Shown: one piece after another, positions 35,501 through 46,846 of the stretch
Position numbering within the stretch: position 1 is the stretch's first letter
Layout of the letters: each line of letters starts with the position of its first letter
Assembly (NCBI GenBank): GCA_029168955.1
Contig: JAPDOI010000210.1
Location: forward strand, 682,001 to 746,000
Direction of reading: 5' to 3'
Origin: Aplectana chamaeleonis
Taxonomy: Eukaryota > Nematoda > Chromadorea > Rhabditida > Cosmocercidae
Length of the DNA stretch: 64,000 bases
Translations under genes and position numbers: made by a program
Notes under the pieces: model-generated
Databases searched by the model: none
Seen by the model: the letters and a program-made list of their open reading frames with translations, nothing else
Told to the model about the DNA's origin: nothing

Positions 35501-38500
35501 ACATTTCGTTTCCTTTCTATCGTCCTGCGACTTTATACTAGACTTGGGAAACCTCAAATGCTATTACTGAGAATTTGGTACATTTTACACATCAATAGAT
35601 GTTTGATCCAGCAAAAGAGGAGAAGATGCATGTCCGTTCCTTGGTGAAATCGCGGTGTTGGTTCCTGATTCTGTGATCTCCACAATACATGCATACAGTG
35701 GGCACGAATGGCACTGATATTTTTCGTTTTTCAGAGTGCGTTTCGATGCACGCACGCAATAAGGCCCTAGTTATACACCAGCGGAATGAAAACGCCTCGC
35801 GATGACATTGCCGCCGCTTGCTGCGTGAATCAGGGACTCGCCTGCAATGTTGCGTCTTCGGCGTCTTCGACGCAATTCTGCAGACTAAAAATTTCCAGGC
35901 GTTTTAATGGTATTTTATCGGTTTTTTCGCTTCTGACATTTTTTAATTGCAGAATATCACTAATAATCAATTCCTCTTATCATAACAGTGCTCGTTATGT
36001 CGTTTTGGTTATGTTTTAACAATTTTAAATCTGCAAAATAATCAGCTGGTGGAAATTGGCAAATTTCCAACAGGGCAGGTCCCGCAAGGATACATTATAC
36101 AGTGCCGCGGCGTGTGTAATTGCTCGGTTGCAGCCTTACGGCGCGTTTTTCTGCGACCACTGTTCCTTTTGGCATGCCTGAGCACAGTTAGGGCGCATAT
36201 AAGTGATAGTTGTCTTGGTATTTCCGCAGCGTCCCGCCGGTGTATACAGTTCACCGCAATGTTAAAAGGATATGGTACGGTTGCGGACTCGCACTAAATT
36301 ACGGTGGAATCTGGCACTTTGCCAGATTTCGTCATCGATCGGAGCCAACCGTCGTCTCTCTGCTTACGAGAATATCAGCTGTGGCGCCGATCGATGACGA
36401 AATCTAGCAAAGTGCCAGATTCTACCGTAGTTTTAGTGCGAGTCCGCAACCGCACCATGTCCTTTTAACATTGCCGTCAACTGTAACTACGGCCTAACAT
36501 ATGCGCACCGAGTTTGCGCCAACGCGCATCAAGGAACACGTATCAGTGCGATCCGTGCCGACTGTACATTAGAGTGTTGCCCGAATATTCGTCTATTCGA
36601 ATAAAATTCGAATATTCGAATATTCAAAGAAGTGGATTATTCGGGTTATTCGAATACTCGAATATTCAAAAAAGTAAAATATTCGTTTTTTCGAATAATC
36701 GAGTATTCAAAGAAGTGGAATATTCGGTTTATTCGAATATTCGAATAATCAGCATGAATACTTTGAATATTCGACAAGGTCGCAAACCATATTGCACTGG
36801 TTTTACATTTCAAACATCTTAGAGTAATGAATCGTAATTTCTACCAATTCTTCAGCATCTCATAAATATATCGTTATAGCAAGTATGTACACTACTGTAC
36901 AGTATCTGCCGCTGGGGCCCGGCTGCGCCGGCATCTTGAGTTTAAGGCAAATAAACCGAAATCCGTTAGCACTATGTGAGATTGAGTACAGAAGTTCACA
37001 CGCCTGCTTCTCGTTCCTAGAATCGTCTTCCCTTGCAAAGTACTGTGCTTATCTGGGTCAAATTCCGGTCCGCAATTGCCTCTCGACACGCTTTGCGGCC
37101 GCGCGCTTTTGAGTCGGAAGAGTTTCCAGCGCCGCAGCTGCCGATCTGTTGACTCTAGGTGGGTTTTAGAGACTGGAAACTAAACAAAATTGAAGAAAAC
37201 TGTATAAAAAAGCCATATCGAGTCGGCTTTGGAGCTGGAAACTCGATTTACTCGAGCGCGTGCGGCCGCAAAGCATGTCGAGACGCAAATGCGAACCGGA
37301 ATTTGACCCAGATAAGCACAGTACAGCGGCTGCTGCTGGCGTCCGGCTGAGCAGGCCCATAAGCTGGTTTCGGTGACAACACTCAAAGAAATTACAAAGC
37401 ATTCCAAACATGCAAACAGTGTTGCCCTCCTTTTCTGTGCAGTGACACACCAGCCCTTCTTTAGTTTTATGAGGCCCTGAAGTGGTAGTTCATTTATATT
37501 CATTTATGTCTTGATAAGGACAACCGCTGTTTGAGATTTAGTAAGCGTCCCCATGACAAACCGACACCCTGCTACTGCTACTTCTATTGCCTAATGAAGT
37601 AGTGGTGCGTTTCAAGAAGGTTCCCGTGGCGAAACACGTCCATGGAAACGTAGCCACTGCCGCGTGGAGGCAATTTACAGTTATAACTCGTAGCCAAGGG
37701 AAGCAAATTTGTCCATGAAACGGCTATTTTTCCTCCCAAAGCGTTGTGGGAACATTCTTGGAACGCACCCCAGAATGATGTTTGTGTTTCCTGGATGCAG
37801 ATTCTGATTAACTCTCATTTCCATGAGATATAAACCCGATTTAGATAAGTTAGTGCGAATAAACAACTAAGCAGTTGAAATGAGTTTCTTAGGGGGAGGG
37901 GACGTGAGGAAAGAGGAGTCACACGCTCTTTCATGAAAGCACAAAATGATTTTGGTATCCTGCGCTCACCCACTTCGGTTCCACACACTTTCCACGGCGT
38001 TCTGCGCACTCCGACTTGGACCCCTCACATTTCATACGGCGCTCGGCCCACGTGGGTCCCGCACACTTTCAACGGCGTCCCGCGCGACTCCACTTGGGTC
38101 CCGCACAGCTTTTATGGTGCCCGGCGCACTCCCACTTGGTTCCAACACACTTTCTGGGGCGTCCTGCGCACTCCCACTTGGGTGCCGCACATATTCTAGC
38201 GCTTCCGGCGCACTCTCGCTTGGGTCCCGCACGCTTTCTATGGCATCTGGCGCACTCCCACTAGGGTCTTGCACACTTTCTATGGCGTTTGGCGCACTCC
38301 CACTTGGGTCTTGAACACTTTCACCGGCGTCCGGCGCGCGCCCACTTGGGTCCCTCACACTTTCTATGGCGTGTGGTGCACTCCCACTTAGGTCAGGCAC
38401 ACTATCTTCGCGACGCGTACTGCAGAAGCGGTTGTCCGCTAGTGCGAACCGGATTTAGCTCAGATAAGGACAGTAGGTTGCTCCAGCAAACGATTCACAA

Positions 38501-41500
38501 AGCACATACTTGGGCAAATTGATAGCCGCCAGCTGGTTTGATGTTTAAAAAACCTTATCGCGTCCGAGGTCAAGAGTACTAAAGCTTCTGTAGCCATTTT
38601 GTTTCAATTCTGAGTACACTTAGCAAACTCGAATTTTTTTTCACATCCACATTTCGAATGACAAAATTCAACTTCTTTTAAACTCGGACTTCCGAACATA
38701 TTCAGGGTCTCAATTTTGGGTTTCCCGAGCTTTGTCGATTTTTTCTGAGGAGAATGATGTTCGAAAGGTCGAGTGGAGTCTGCACGAAACACACTTGTTA
38801 GACGATTAGCAGCACAAAGCTGCGTGTGAGGTCCGGATTTCTCAAACTCAACTAAAACGTCAATATACGGGGTGCTCCGAATATTCTGACAGTAGCTCAC
38901 TTCCATCAGCGCTCAGGTTAGGCTTCAGACATGTGGAGAATGCGTTGAACTTGGTACGCAAGTCGACCTCATTCCAAGCTCACTTCTTCAATTTCTTCCA
39001 AGCAGCAAAAAGATAGTTCACAGTATCTCTTCAAAAATTTATAAGATAGTGTGAACTGAATTATCGAGTTCTGGTACGCTTAACTAAACGGTTATTGATT
39101 AACAGCGATGAGATCGGGAAAGCTGATCTCAGCCCTGGACAATTCATGACTTGTCCACAGGAAATCGTTTCTTTGAAAAATTCATCGAAAAGAACCGGAG
39201 ATTTCGGGTCAAGAGTGGGTAATTGATGCTGTTGACTTCTACCCCGACGGGTCGATACGAGATATGGCAAAATCGATCACCCACCCTCGTCATCAAGAAT
39301 TCTGTAACGAAAAAACGACGTCTTCTACGGGTTTGAATGCTGGATTGAATGGGATAGTACGCAATAGCGTGTTGCCCGAAAATTCGTTTATTTGAATATA
39401 TTCGAAAAATATTCGAATATTCGAATAATTCGAATATTCGATTATTCAAAGAAGTGGATTATTCGGTTTATTCGAATAATCGAATATTCAAGGAAGTGGA
39501 TTATTCGAATTATTCGTTTATTCGAATATTCAAGAAAAATTATTCGTTCCAACACTCTACTGTACATATGTGCACACATCGATACTCTCACCTTAACACA
39601 AGATGGGGCAGAAAGAATCGCCAGCGAATGTTTTTGATGCCGTAGAAGACGAGATTGATGCCGACAATCTGGGCGATGGCCCATATCAACCATACAATAC
39701 TCAGGTCACACATCAACTGCCGCAAATGCACGATTGCCCTGGAGGTAGAAATAGTAGTACATAGTAATTAAGAGCATATTTGGTAGATTTGTAAACTTAC
39801 GCTGCATAATCTCCAGGGTCTTTTGTCTCGCTGGGGTTGCTAGCGTTCGGCATCGCTAAGGTAAACTCACATAACCGTGAATTCACGTCAGGCAGGACTG
39901 TAACGGTAAAATTATGTACCATGGTGAAAGAAGGAAAATTTGAGAAAAGTATTATTTCTGGTTATTCTTTTATTTTATGTATTATTATCATCATAATGAT
40001 TACAGTAACAGATAACGTTGATTAATATTGACCTTATCATACATACATGCATTCATAATTATGCCTATTCATATGCGCAGACACAATCATCTGGGGATTT
40101 CCTCTAATTAGGCAGGCCATGATTTCGATTAATCTGCTCATTCGCACAGCTGACTGCTTGTATTGCTTCAGGTGGCTGATTAACTAGTATTATGTACGTA
40201 GTTCACGGGTACACTGTGGTTCTCCTATGTACGGAACGCAAAACATGAGGTCAAGCACGGCATCTTGTGTAATTGGACCTATCCCACGATTCTCTACAAG
40301 AACCCCTTTCCTGAAACGCTGCGTTGGGGGAACGGAGAGTCTGAAAAAAATTTCAATGGGCAAATGCACGTCACTTTATGTTTAAAATCTCTTCAAAACT
40401 CGCGACAATTCTAAACCATTATTCCAATTTTTCAATACATATTTCTCGTTTTTATCACAAGGAAAACAATTTGAGCGTAGCCCGAAGTTAAAGAAATGAT
40501 GTAGATGAAGAAAAAAAGAATACATTTGCGAGAATGCTTACGCTACGAGCAATGAAACTGGTTAGTGACTCTAGCCTAGACGTATATCTGAAAAAGCTAT
40601 AAGCCGTAGTATGTAGTCAAATGACGTTCTACCTAATGGGACCTACGGAGGTCCGAATCATTGGAAACGGACATCATAGACGTGTTAGACGCCCCAGATT
40701 ACCCTCACCCTCCGGGCACAGTTTGGGCGGGAAAAAATCAACCTTTCGACCCCTAAAAAAGAGATGGTGCATTGAAAAAAATTCGCCAATACTTTGCTCA
40801 TTGGAATTGTTCGGTGTGCAGAACACAGACAGAACCCAGAAACGAAGTCCGTTTTCTGATTTTCCGAACGATTTAGGTGAGCTTCAGGCGAATATGGTAC
40901 TCTTACAACTTAAATGCAGGGTTCGCGATAAAAACCAGCTCTGAGCTCTCCCAATGAGAATGCAGATTTGGTCATCACTAAAGTAAAAAATAAGTGAAAA
41001 ACCCAGAAATTTGCGGGAAGAACGCTCCAAAAGAAGGTATAACAGCTAATTACCGGTGTCGGCCAGCCCCTAACTAACGAAAATTTCATTAATGCTTGCT
41101 TATCCGTCTTTTATTCTGCTATTAATGTAGTCAGTAGTCTCCAGAAATGCTCAGAAATTACTTTAGAAGCAAAATAAAAGTTGGCAAACTAGGCACTTAT
41201 AGGAATCTAGATGATTGAGGGCGGGAGGACACCACGCGTTAACTTGTTCTTGAGCATTTTTTTCCAATTTTTTACCGATTTTCGTTTTTGTGATGGTCAG
41301 AACTACCTTTTCATAAGATTAACACAATGACCGATTTTATCGTGAACCCTGCCTTTAAAGGCACAGTAAACCCTCAGATATGAATTTTGGAATTTTCGTT
41401 TAATTGTGAAGGAGACCCCACCTGTATAACACGTGCCAAATGCGAGATCTCAATTCCTCCAAATAAGCGAGATAGAAGCGACCACCACGGGCCCGGCCCC

Positions 41501-44246
41501 CTCCGGTCACCACCACAGGCCCAGCCCCCCCCTCCTGATTTTCGATCTCAATAGCGGCTACATGGATGGATGATTTTCAACCGTGTCGTCGTTCTTCACT
41601 ACCTTACCGACCTATCTTCTCATCCTGTCTTGCTATCGTGCAGCGACTGCGAATCAAGAGAAATATAGGTCTGAGACAACTCGTCCACCAAATTTTTGCC
41701 CTCAAAAAACTGACATTTTCAAGGAGCCATATCTCCGTTCGTAGGAGGTCTTGGACGAATTCGGAGATACCGTTGCGATCAGAGTGTGACCCTCTCCAAG
41801 ATAAGGATAAAATCTAAAAAATAATTTTCTGGGTGTGCTGTGCCTTTAAGTGAGACACTGTATTCTTTTGAGAAATTGATGATTGGTTCCCTCGTTCAAG
41901 TTCAGCTCCTGAAACTACTCCTATTAGTTCATCACAAAGTTTGAATTCCTGGAACTCAAAAAAATGAGATGAGCGCGCGACTACGGGCCAGGGCCATACT
42001 TCGCCAGACTGCAGCTTCCCCCGGGGCCGTATGCATGCCTCCTCTCGTCAAAAAAGAGGGCCAATTCAATTAGGTTGCATAGAAGCATGGGCTGGTCCAA
42101 CAACAACTTCGAATGAGAACCTCACCAGTTTACCAAAATTCAACGGATGAAAACTTCAGATCTTTCCATGCTTATCACTTGATTCGACATGTTTCCACGC
42201 GTGAGGAATAAGCACTTGATACGTATAGATTCTCTTTCTCGGCACTATGAAAAGGACAAAAACTAGACATAAATGCTGACTAGGCTTCGTGTAGTAATTC
42301 ATCTATGTACTTACAATGCGGCGCCGGTACCGAGAGCAGAAAAGATGTGAGCACAATGTTCCCCTTTACCGGTGATGCTCAAGTTCTTTACGTGAATCTC
42401 ATCGATTAGAATGATAAAAATCATATGACGCGCAAAATTCTTTCTAGCAAAAGATGAAAGCTGACCGAAATCGCAAGAGAAAGCTTAACTGGGGAACAAA
42501 ATCTTTTACTCCAAGTTTTGGTTGATGTCCCTAGCCACAAGGTTGTACTGCGCGGCAAAATATCATAATTACATTCAGGATGTGATCTCAAGGCCAATGT
42601 GAGAGTTCTACAAAATGCAACGCTTTCGTCGTGGACAGGATTCGAACCCTAGTGTCACGCCTGTAAGTCTCGGCCCATCAACACTACACCCCGAACGCTG
42701 AATACACGGCGCTTAAAGGCAGGGTTCTCGATAAAAATGGTTGTTGTGTTATCCCCATGGAATGGTAGATCTGGCCATCACAAAAGTGGAAGTGAGCGAA
42801 AAATTGGAGAAAAATCGCTCAGGAACAAATTATCGCTTGGTGTCCTTCCACCCCCAGTTGCCGAGATTCGTGTAAAAGCCTGCTTTGTCAATTTTTATTT
42901 TGCTTCTAACGTAATTTCTGAGCATTTCCGGAGACCCCTGGCCACTTTAGCAGCAAAACAAAAGACGTATAAGCAAGCTATCATGATAATCTCGTTAATT
43001 AGGGGGGGGCGGCCAACACCGGTAATTAGCTTTTATACCTTGTTTCTGAGCGTTTTCCCGCAAATTTACGGTATTTTTCACTCACTTCTACTTTTGTGAT
43101 GACCAAATCCACATTCTCATAAAGAGAGCTCAACATTCGTTTTCATCGCGAACCTTGCCTTTGAAGGCAGTGTTCACGAAGAAAAAGTTGCACGTTTTCT
43201 CTGGCTAAAACGTAAGCTTTGGGTCCCTCCAAGAAGATTAAGAACGGCAGTGCGACGAAAAACGGCCGGTAAGTGGGTGAAAATCTTGTGGGCCAGCCAA
43301 CCCATTGGGCCACACCGCCCACGTCCTATAACAGTTGCCCTGAATTCGTGGTTGAATGAGCGATGGTTTCCGATTAGAAGCCCCGTTCTTCTCTTCATTC
43401 TCAACGTCTCTCTTTACTCAGGTCAGTTTTCGCACACATCGGCTGCAAAAAACGGGAGTTACAAGCCTCGGACAACTCGTCCACAATGCTTCCCTAGCTA
43501 AATTTTGAGAGGCCATATTTCCGTTTTCAGGGGGTCTTGTACGATTCCAGGGAATCAAAATTGAAATTAGCATGGGAACGTTTTCAAGATAGGCGGAAAA
43601 ACAAAAAAAAAACAACTTATATCGTGAACATTGCCTTTAAGTTCCGTAGAGAGCCGGCGGGGCATCGCTGGCCGCCAAGGGTTTCGAGGTTTCACTTCTT
43701 TCGCTTATAACACCTCTTAAATTTCACCCAAACTTGGCGTAGCAGGTAATTAGAGGCACTGAATACGGATATGAGGTCTGTTTCTGGCGTTTAAGACTTC
43801 TATGGCAAAAAGGTACACAAAAACGATAGGAACGTCATTTTACTACAGTCGTTCCGAGTTTATGTCTTTTTCAGGTATAGTTTTATGCCTGAGTCACTCA
43901 CAAATCATACTACTCGTGGCTTGAGCCTTCTCACAGTGTACTTCATTTTGCTCGTCTCAGACTATGCCCGAATGGTTTTCCTTTTCAGGAAATAGATATG
44001 GGTAGAAATGTGGTTCAGAGTTTTCCTGATTTTTTTGTCTTTTCCACAATATTTTTCAGTCAATATGTTTATGATGGATCTATACGATTACTTGGTCTAA
44101 TTCACAAACATACCAGCTACAAGTACGAAACAAATCGCGAAAATCTCCAGAATACCAACGACGATCGTGAATGTCTTCGTGTGACAGCAGAAGGCTTTGT
44201 AGCGTGCATCGTTTGGATTGAAACTGGCCGCATTGGCGTTGGCCAT
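32515..44246 (-). CDS. Four-TM nematode membrane protein (DUF7027/LAPTM-like), 6 exons
   Basis: Exons in coding order: 44246-44114, 39897-39801, 39738-39592, 33261-33126, 32785-32663, 32589-32515. They total 711 nt (236 residues plus TAA). All phases and GT..AG junctions agree. The start ATG sits 2 nt after TTTTTCAG, an ideal spliced-leader acceptor. Layout: N-terminal CCHTKT followed by TM1 (TIVVGILEIFAICFVL), a luminal loop with a possible N-glycan site (NAS), TM2 (VWLIWAIAQIVGINLV), TM3 (VLGCLVAILTFSAI), TM4 (IIGLVFVAFLVVFWIY), then a polar, Pro-rich tail. Cys-Cys-His followed by a TM in this position is typical of nematode DUF7027 and LAPTM4/5-like proteins of endosomal or lysosomal membranes. 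The family name is from recall, not a search. Exon 2 has the weakest acceptor. The final exon is also open in another frame ending at 32502. Confidence 0.68.
33638..33916. repeat. Foldback with 110-bp arms
   Basis: The arms 33638-33747 and 33807-33916 pair almost throughout (landmarks TATACTCTGTTTATCTTGAA, CCACGACGCGTTCTCGGCAG and complements), with a 59-bp loop. It is in an intron of the four-TM gene. Confidence 0.85.
34125..34590. repeat. Foldback related to the 22188-24557 arms
   Basis: Inverted arms meet near 34355 (CTATATGGATACGTAGC...). The arms carry GGTATAGCTTATG / GAGGGTACACC and CCTTCTGATCAAATCCTCCGA landmarks shared with the larger foldback, which has a 1.7-kb interior where this one has none. 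Confidence 0.65.
34923..35117. repeat. TA-flanked foldback, related family
   Basis: Flanked by TA. Arms GATTGCGGACTACGGCTGTT and its near complement, with outer CCGGAATTTGGCCCC sequence shared with the 10419/37043/46569 family. Confidence 0.7.
36246..36485. repeat. Foldback with ~95-bp arms
   Basis: Landmarks ATCTGGCACTTTGCCAGATT and CGGTTGCGGACTCGCACTAA recur inverted on the right. The loop is about 45 bp. Confidence 0.75.
37043..37321. repeat. TA-flanked foldback (Tc1-like MITE), copy 2
   Basis: Ends CTGTGCTTATCTGGGTCAAA and GACCCAGATAAGCACAG, TA on both sides, same orientation as copy 1. Confidence 0.85.
37960..38400. repeat. 42-bp minisatellite, about 10 units
   Basis: Degenerate units of about 42 bp built on CACTCCCACTTGGGTC and CACACTTTCTATGGCG. 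Because 42 is a multiple of 3, several frames stay open on both strands: 14-residue repeats such as TPTWVPHTFYG on plus, and DPSGSAPDAIESVR on minus (38400-38032, 122 codons). The right flank (38435-38475) resembles a terminus of the TA-flanked foldback family, so the array may sit inside such an element. Confidence 0.8.
40910..41358. repeat. MITE family E copy 3
   Basis: Left end TTAAATGCAGGGTTCGCGAT, right end ATCGTGAACCCTGCCTTTAA. It shares its last TTAA (41355-41358) with the first TTAA of the next element. Confidence 0.75.
41355..41849. repeat. MITE family D copy 1
   Basis: Left end TTAAAGGCACAGTAAACCCT, right end GGTGTGCTGTGCCTTTAA. The body (AATTCCTCCAAATAAGCGAG and other blocks) matches 48982-49474. 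Confidence 0.8.
42628..42695 (-). tRNA. Degenerate tRNA-like sequence
   Basis: Minus strand with a good B box (GGTTCGAATCC), a CTTACAG anticodon loop (UAC, Val-like) and a partly paired acceptor (5 of 7). The D arm is poor. Probably a tRNA pseudogene or SINE head. Confidence 0.35.
42713..43164. repeat. MITE family E copy 2 (uninterrupted)
   Basis: Left end TTAAAGGCAGGGTTCTCGAT, right end ATCGCGAACCTTGCCTTTGA. This is the reference for the nested copy at 4333-5713. It abuts the family B element at a shared TTGA (diverged TTAA, 43161-43164). Confidence 0.8.
43161..43640. repeat. MITE family B copy 3
   Basis: Left end GAAGGCAGTGTTCACGAAGA, right end ATATCGTGAACATTGCCTTT followed by TTAA. The interior blocks are shared with 7790-8264. 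Confidence 0.75.
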
Positions 44247-44250
44247 TTCT
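44247..44250 (-). promoter_or_regulatory. Probable spliced-leader acceptor
   Basis: GGATTTTTCAG|AA precedes the ATG of the four-TM gene. The short 2-nt leader and strong TTTTTCAG suggest trans-splicing, though an ordinary intron with an upstream non-coding exon would look the same. Confidence 0.5.
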
Positions 44251-44956
44251 GAAAAATCCACCATTGAATTTCCCTCGAATAAAAGCAAGTACTTTGAATA
44301 GAAATCATGTTCACAGGCTAATGAAATTTCATGTAAGCAAGGCTTTTTCGTGTACACCACAAATTGTTCTTAGAAGAGTTTCGGGACGAAGAATGACTGT
44401 TTTCCGAAATGTCAATAGGCACAGGTTGATGGAGTCCTATCAGAATGTTACAGGAAGTTGTGCAAGGGAATCGTAAGCATTCGCGTAAGCGAAACGTCGT
44501 GATAGGTTCTCTAAACAATTATCCGGCGAAGTGCAGGCTGTGACGTTTCTTTCTGCAAAATTTTAAATGGAAACCTGCATACATAGCTGACTGGATAGTT
44601 AACAGCTAGCGTAGCATAGAAACAAATGCAGTGTTTACGTAAAGTTTTGAAGCTTCACTCTTCGCCAGACACTGCACCTGCCATCAGCTATGCAGTTGTG
44701 AAAGTAATGAATAACTTCTGGGAAAAAACAATCAAGCAGACAAGGAAATGTCTACGCATGCAATTTTCTGGTAACGGCTAATTCTCCTTACGAGATAAAA
44801 AATCACTACCGAATACGATCTGCGTTTTCATGGTTGCCTGTCCATTAATATTAGGGATGAAACGAAATCCGCGTTTCGCGTTGCAAAAACCGCAAAAAAC
44901 GCCACGGAATGCAGAATTATGGGGTCAAGATATGCGAGAAGAGCTCATCCATTACT

Positions 44957-45565
44957 CAGAAAAATCAATACAAGTTACTAGTTATACAAATGTAACATAC
45001 TTGAATGTCTCAAGTAACTTACATGTACATATATTACATGTGACACGCGGACGACACGCGACGCAGAGGGCGCGTCCCAGACTACACACTACGCAAAAAA
45101 ATGCTGTGCGGGGCCTTCCCTGATATTGTGGGGTCAAGTACCTCAAACTTGGGTAGCTGAACCAACACCAACGCCAGTAATTAGCCTGACACCGCGAATG
45201 CGTCGTACATTCCCCTTGGAAGTACCTTCTTGACCGATTTACCCTAATTGCGACTTAGTATATTGTACCATTTAAGTTACATGTAACATATCAGAGGCGC
45301 ACTGCACGCAGTATCCTCTCAGAAAAAGATAACTATTTACTTGTAACATATCTAAACTGATATAAGTTACTTGCAACTCAATTCAAGTCATTTAAGTTAC
45401 ATGCAAGTTATCGGCAGGAAACCGAGTGCAATGCTTCCCTGATAGGTTACATGTAACTTGAATGGCACAATATAAGTCGCAAGTAACTAACATTGGCTTA
45501 GATATGTTACAAGTAACTTGTTTTTGGGCTTTTATGTTACAAGTAACTTGCTTTCATTTTTTCTG
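44957..45565. repeat. GTTAC-palindrome element, copy 1
   Basis: 609 bp with inverted ends CAGAAAAATCAATACAAGTTAC and the complement of CAAGTTACTTGCTTTCATTT. More than a dozen GTTACATGTAAC, AAGTTACTTG or related words lie on both sides of a non-repetitive core (45045-45230). No flanking duplication was recognised. Confidence 0.75.
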
Positions 45566-46013
45566 AGTATAACAAAGAATTTATGAGTTTCGCACCTCGG
45601 AAGCTGCATTTTAGCTCATTTTTAGGCGTTTCACACCCGATTTTCGAAAACAGAAATAAATTTTGTGCCGAAATCTAAAACTTGATTTTTGTATTTTTCT
45701 ATTTAATTTCATCCGGCTCATCCGTGACCAACTCCCATAGGGATCAAGTGATGTCTGTGGAAGCATTGTAAAAAGTGGTTTGCAAGCTAGCTTCAGTGTT
45801 GGATTAGTCAGTAAGTTCCTAGCGTTTGTCTCAATTTTGACTTTGCGCCCGTACAATTTCGTAAGCACAACAACGGAGGAGCTGTCACCTGTTAAGAACA
45901 GATTACTTCCTTTTTTTCGATTCAGCTTTTTTTTTGCTGATTTCCGGATAGGGAAATGCCTGACGAAAAATCCCCTACGCTGGTGTGCTTATGTATGTCT
46001 TTACGTAAAGTTT

Positions 46014-46222
46014 GCCCGAATGAGACTGTCCGTACATGTTGTCGGCGTGAATGTCGAGCGGCTATCGTCTTGAAGGCATTTTTTTGTTTCCCCACGGCGG
46101 CAAACGACTGGCTAAGATTTCATTTACCATTCATATGATAACAGTGCTTATTCATTTTCAGGTCCCTGAAACGCCTTCGTCGCGCATCGCCGGCCGCGTG
46201 AGCGGACAATCCCGTTCGGGCA
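46014..46222. repeat. MITE family H copy 3
   Basis: Ends GCCCGAATGAGACTGTCCG and GAGCGGACAATCCCGTTCGG. Same family as 21631 and 26187. Confidence 0.65.
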
Positions 46223-46245
46223 GACCTTACATACACTGCCGGTCA

Positions 46246-46480
46246 TAGTTTTTGCGTTGGCGGCAAAGAAAAGCGTTTTTTCGCTTTCTTCTCATAATTC
46301 TGTTCAAGGTGGTTCATTTAGAATCTAAAAAAAAATCGGGAATCAGCATCGCAAACTTTTTCTTCTGGAATGGCTCGTGGCTTACTCTTCAACAAGATAT
46401 ATAGGCGAAATTGGGTATCAAACAATCAACACGAAACATGCGTGAAACGCGATTTTTCAATTGAGGCTACTATGACCAAA
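46246..46480. repeat. Interspersed repeat, shared with 54135-54340
   Basis: Collinear landmarks with the second copy: TTTTGCGTT..., GGAATCAGCATCG / GGAATGAGCATTG, CTTTTTCTTCTGGAATGGC / CCTTTTCTTTTGGAGTGAC, ACGCGATTT / ATGCGATTA. Type unknown. Confidence 0.55.
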
Positions 46481-46568
46481 TGGGTCCATGTCGTCACGCC
46501 AATGTGCTTTGTGAAAACATGCTCACTATCATATAAAAAAAGAGATCTCCTGATTCTGAATCCAAACA

Positions 46569-46846
46569 CTGTGCTTATCTGGGTCAAACTTCGGTCCGCG
46601 ATTGCGTCTCGACACGCTCTGCGGCCGCACGCGCTGGCTTCAGTCGAGTTTCCAGCGCCAAAGCCGACTCGATAAGACTTTTTCATACAGTTTTCTCTGA
46701 TTTGTTTACTTTACAGTTTCTAAAACCCACCTAGAGTCAACAGCTCAGCGGCTGCGGCGCTGGAAACTCTTCCGACTTGGATGCGCGCGGCCACAGAGCG
46801 TGTCGAGACGCAATTGCGGACCGGAATTTGGCCCAGAGAAGCACAG
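46569..46846. repeat. TA-flanked foldback (Tc1-like MITE), copy 3
   Basis: Inverted orientation relative to copies 1 and 2. Ends CTGTGCTTATCTGGGTCAAA and CCCAGAGAAGCACAG, with TA on the right and CA (a likely mutated TA) on the left. Confidence 0.8.

Larger units (their letters stand above)
36570..39559. mobile_element. hAT-like non-autonomous element 2
   Basis: A 2,990-bp element flanked by a perfect 8-bp duplication CTGTACAT (36562-36569 and 39560-39567). The termini are TAGAGTGTTG and CAACACTCTA. Both subterminal regions (36583-36775 and 39375-39545) are dense arrays of palindromic TTCGAATA units with interspersed AAAGAAGTGGATTATTCG. No transposase was found. It contains a Tc1-like foldback (37043-37321) and a 42-bp minisatellite (37960-38400). 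It lies in intron 3 of the four-TM gene, ending 24-32 bp from that intron's 5' splice site. Confidence 0.85.

Noticed and set aside
37946..38400. 122-codon frames on both strands treated as genes
   Set aside because: They arise from a 42-bp tandem repeat; no start, splice or 3' signal supports a gene.
36570..39700. CRISPR-like or satellite array from TTCGAATA units
   Set aside because: Units are irregular, palindromic and without unique spacers; the context is eukaryotic and the blocks are the ends of a transposon.
40190..40350. Possible exon on minus (acceptor TTTTTTCAG near 40341, then an open stretch) or on plus
   Set aside because: Its phase does not fit between exons 1 and 2 of the four-TM gene, no donor is convincing, and the peptide shows no TM or family signal.
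45005..45560. Interpretation of GTTAC words as a telomeric or simple satellite array
   Set aside because: Spacing is irregular and a unique conserved core sits in the middle.
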